DNA from: UMGS1532 sp045594795
GTDB taxonomy: Bacteria > Bacillota > Clostridia > Oscillospirales > Acutalibacteraceae
Length of the DNA: 49,722 nucleotides
Assembly (NCBI GenBank): GCA_045594795.1
Contig: JAZNZF010000030.1
Coordinates: 1 to 49,722, forward strand
Direction: 5' to 3'
Made by a program: the position numbers and the translations under genes. The notes under the pieces were generated by a model. That model did not search any database and was not told the origin of the DNA. It saw nothing but the letters and a program-made list of their open reading frames with translations. Of the stretch, positions 49,721 through 49,722 are shown one piece after another; within the stretch, counting starts at the first letter, position 1, and each line of letters opens with the position of its first letter.

Positions 49721-49722
49721 TA

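Overview
The window looks like a chromosomal segment from a spore-forming, Gram-positive anaerobe of the class Clostridia, probably a gut Oscillospiraceae/Ruminococcaceae-type lineage. The reasons are spoIIP and spoIIR, the Firmicutes orders rimP-nusA-ylxR-ylxQ-infB and SRP RNA-dnaX-ybaB-recR, a TarI/TarJ/TagGH teichoic-acid locus, zinc-type L31, DUF951 next to prfA, and strong AGGAGG ribosome binding sites with TTGACA/TATAAT promoters. The species cannot be named from sequence alone. I see no tRNA, rRNA, insertion sequence, prophage or CRISPR array. Nearly everything is core or near-core, and the unusual features are domain fusions, leaders and regulatory DNA.

Layout. 1-1506 (-): a secreted Cys-His repeat protein that runs off the left edge. 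1570-2628 (-): spoIIP. 2902-11703 (-): a long translation/RNA operon read as rimP-nusA-rnpM-ylxQ-infB-rbfA-nrnA-truB-ribF-membrane protein. It has a consensus promoter and a leader hairpin that may be a NusA-sensitive attenuator. 11876-12193 (-): an orphan barstar-like gene. 12321-15095 (+): short SRP RNA, dnaX, ybaB, recR. 15225-16328 (+): a self-inhibited Fic protein behind three 11-bp-phased repeats. 16414-17325 (+): a short-chain dehydrogenase that appears to be leaderless. 17443-23157 (+): tarI, tarJ, tagG, tagH and a two-domain polyol-phosphate transferase, enough to make an activated polyol, polymerise it and export the polymer.

23212-24860 (-): the UPF0210/ACT-domain pair. 25094-26913 (+): ispE, spoIIR, rpmE. 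27239-33070 (+): YigZ, dgt, dnaG, rpoD, an Rrf2 regulator with cluster-type cysteines, a TSCPD protein and an unknown protein, a variant of the dnaG-rpoD macromolecular-synthesis operon. 33113-34483 (-): glmM. 34652-39545 (+): DUF951, prfA, sua5, coaE, a lytic transglycosylase and an M18 aminopeptidase.

39600-47863 (-) is mostly metabolic: a ZIP metal transporter, an amino-sugar set and a polar amino-acid ABC transporter. The amino-sugar set holds a NahK-like sugar-1-kinase, a nucleotidyltransferase, nagA and a NagB deaminase fused to a ROK kinase. The fused enzyme plus NagA would take GlcNAc to fructose-6-phosphate, while the kinase/nucleotidyltransferase pair would turn a sugar into a nucleotide sugar. 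The ABC operon has a good promoter with an upstream array of TATACA half-sites and palindromes resembling a multi-box (ArgR-like) operator. 48102-49720 (-): a short MGMT-domain protein and rarA.

Best candidates for new biology: the NagB-ROK fusion; the transferase with a catalytically degenerate second domain; the rimP-nusA leader; the leaderless dehydrogenase gene; the phased operator arrays; and the repeat-rich gap at 43540-43891. I see no convincing wholly new multi-gene system.
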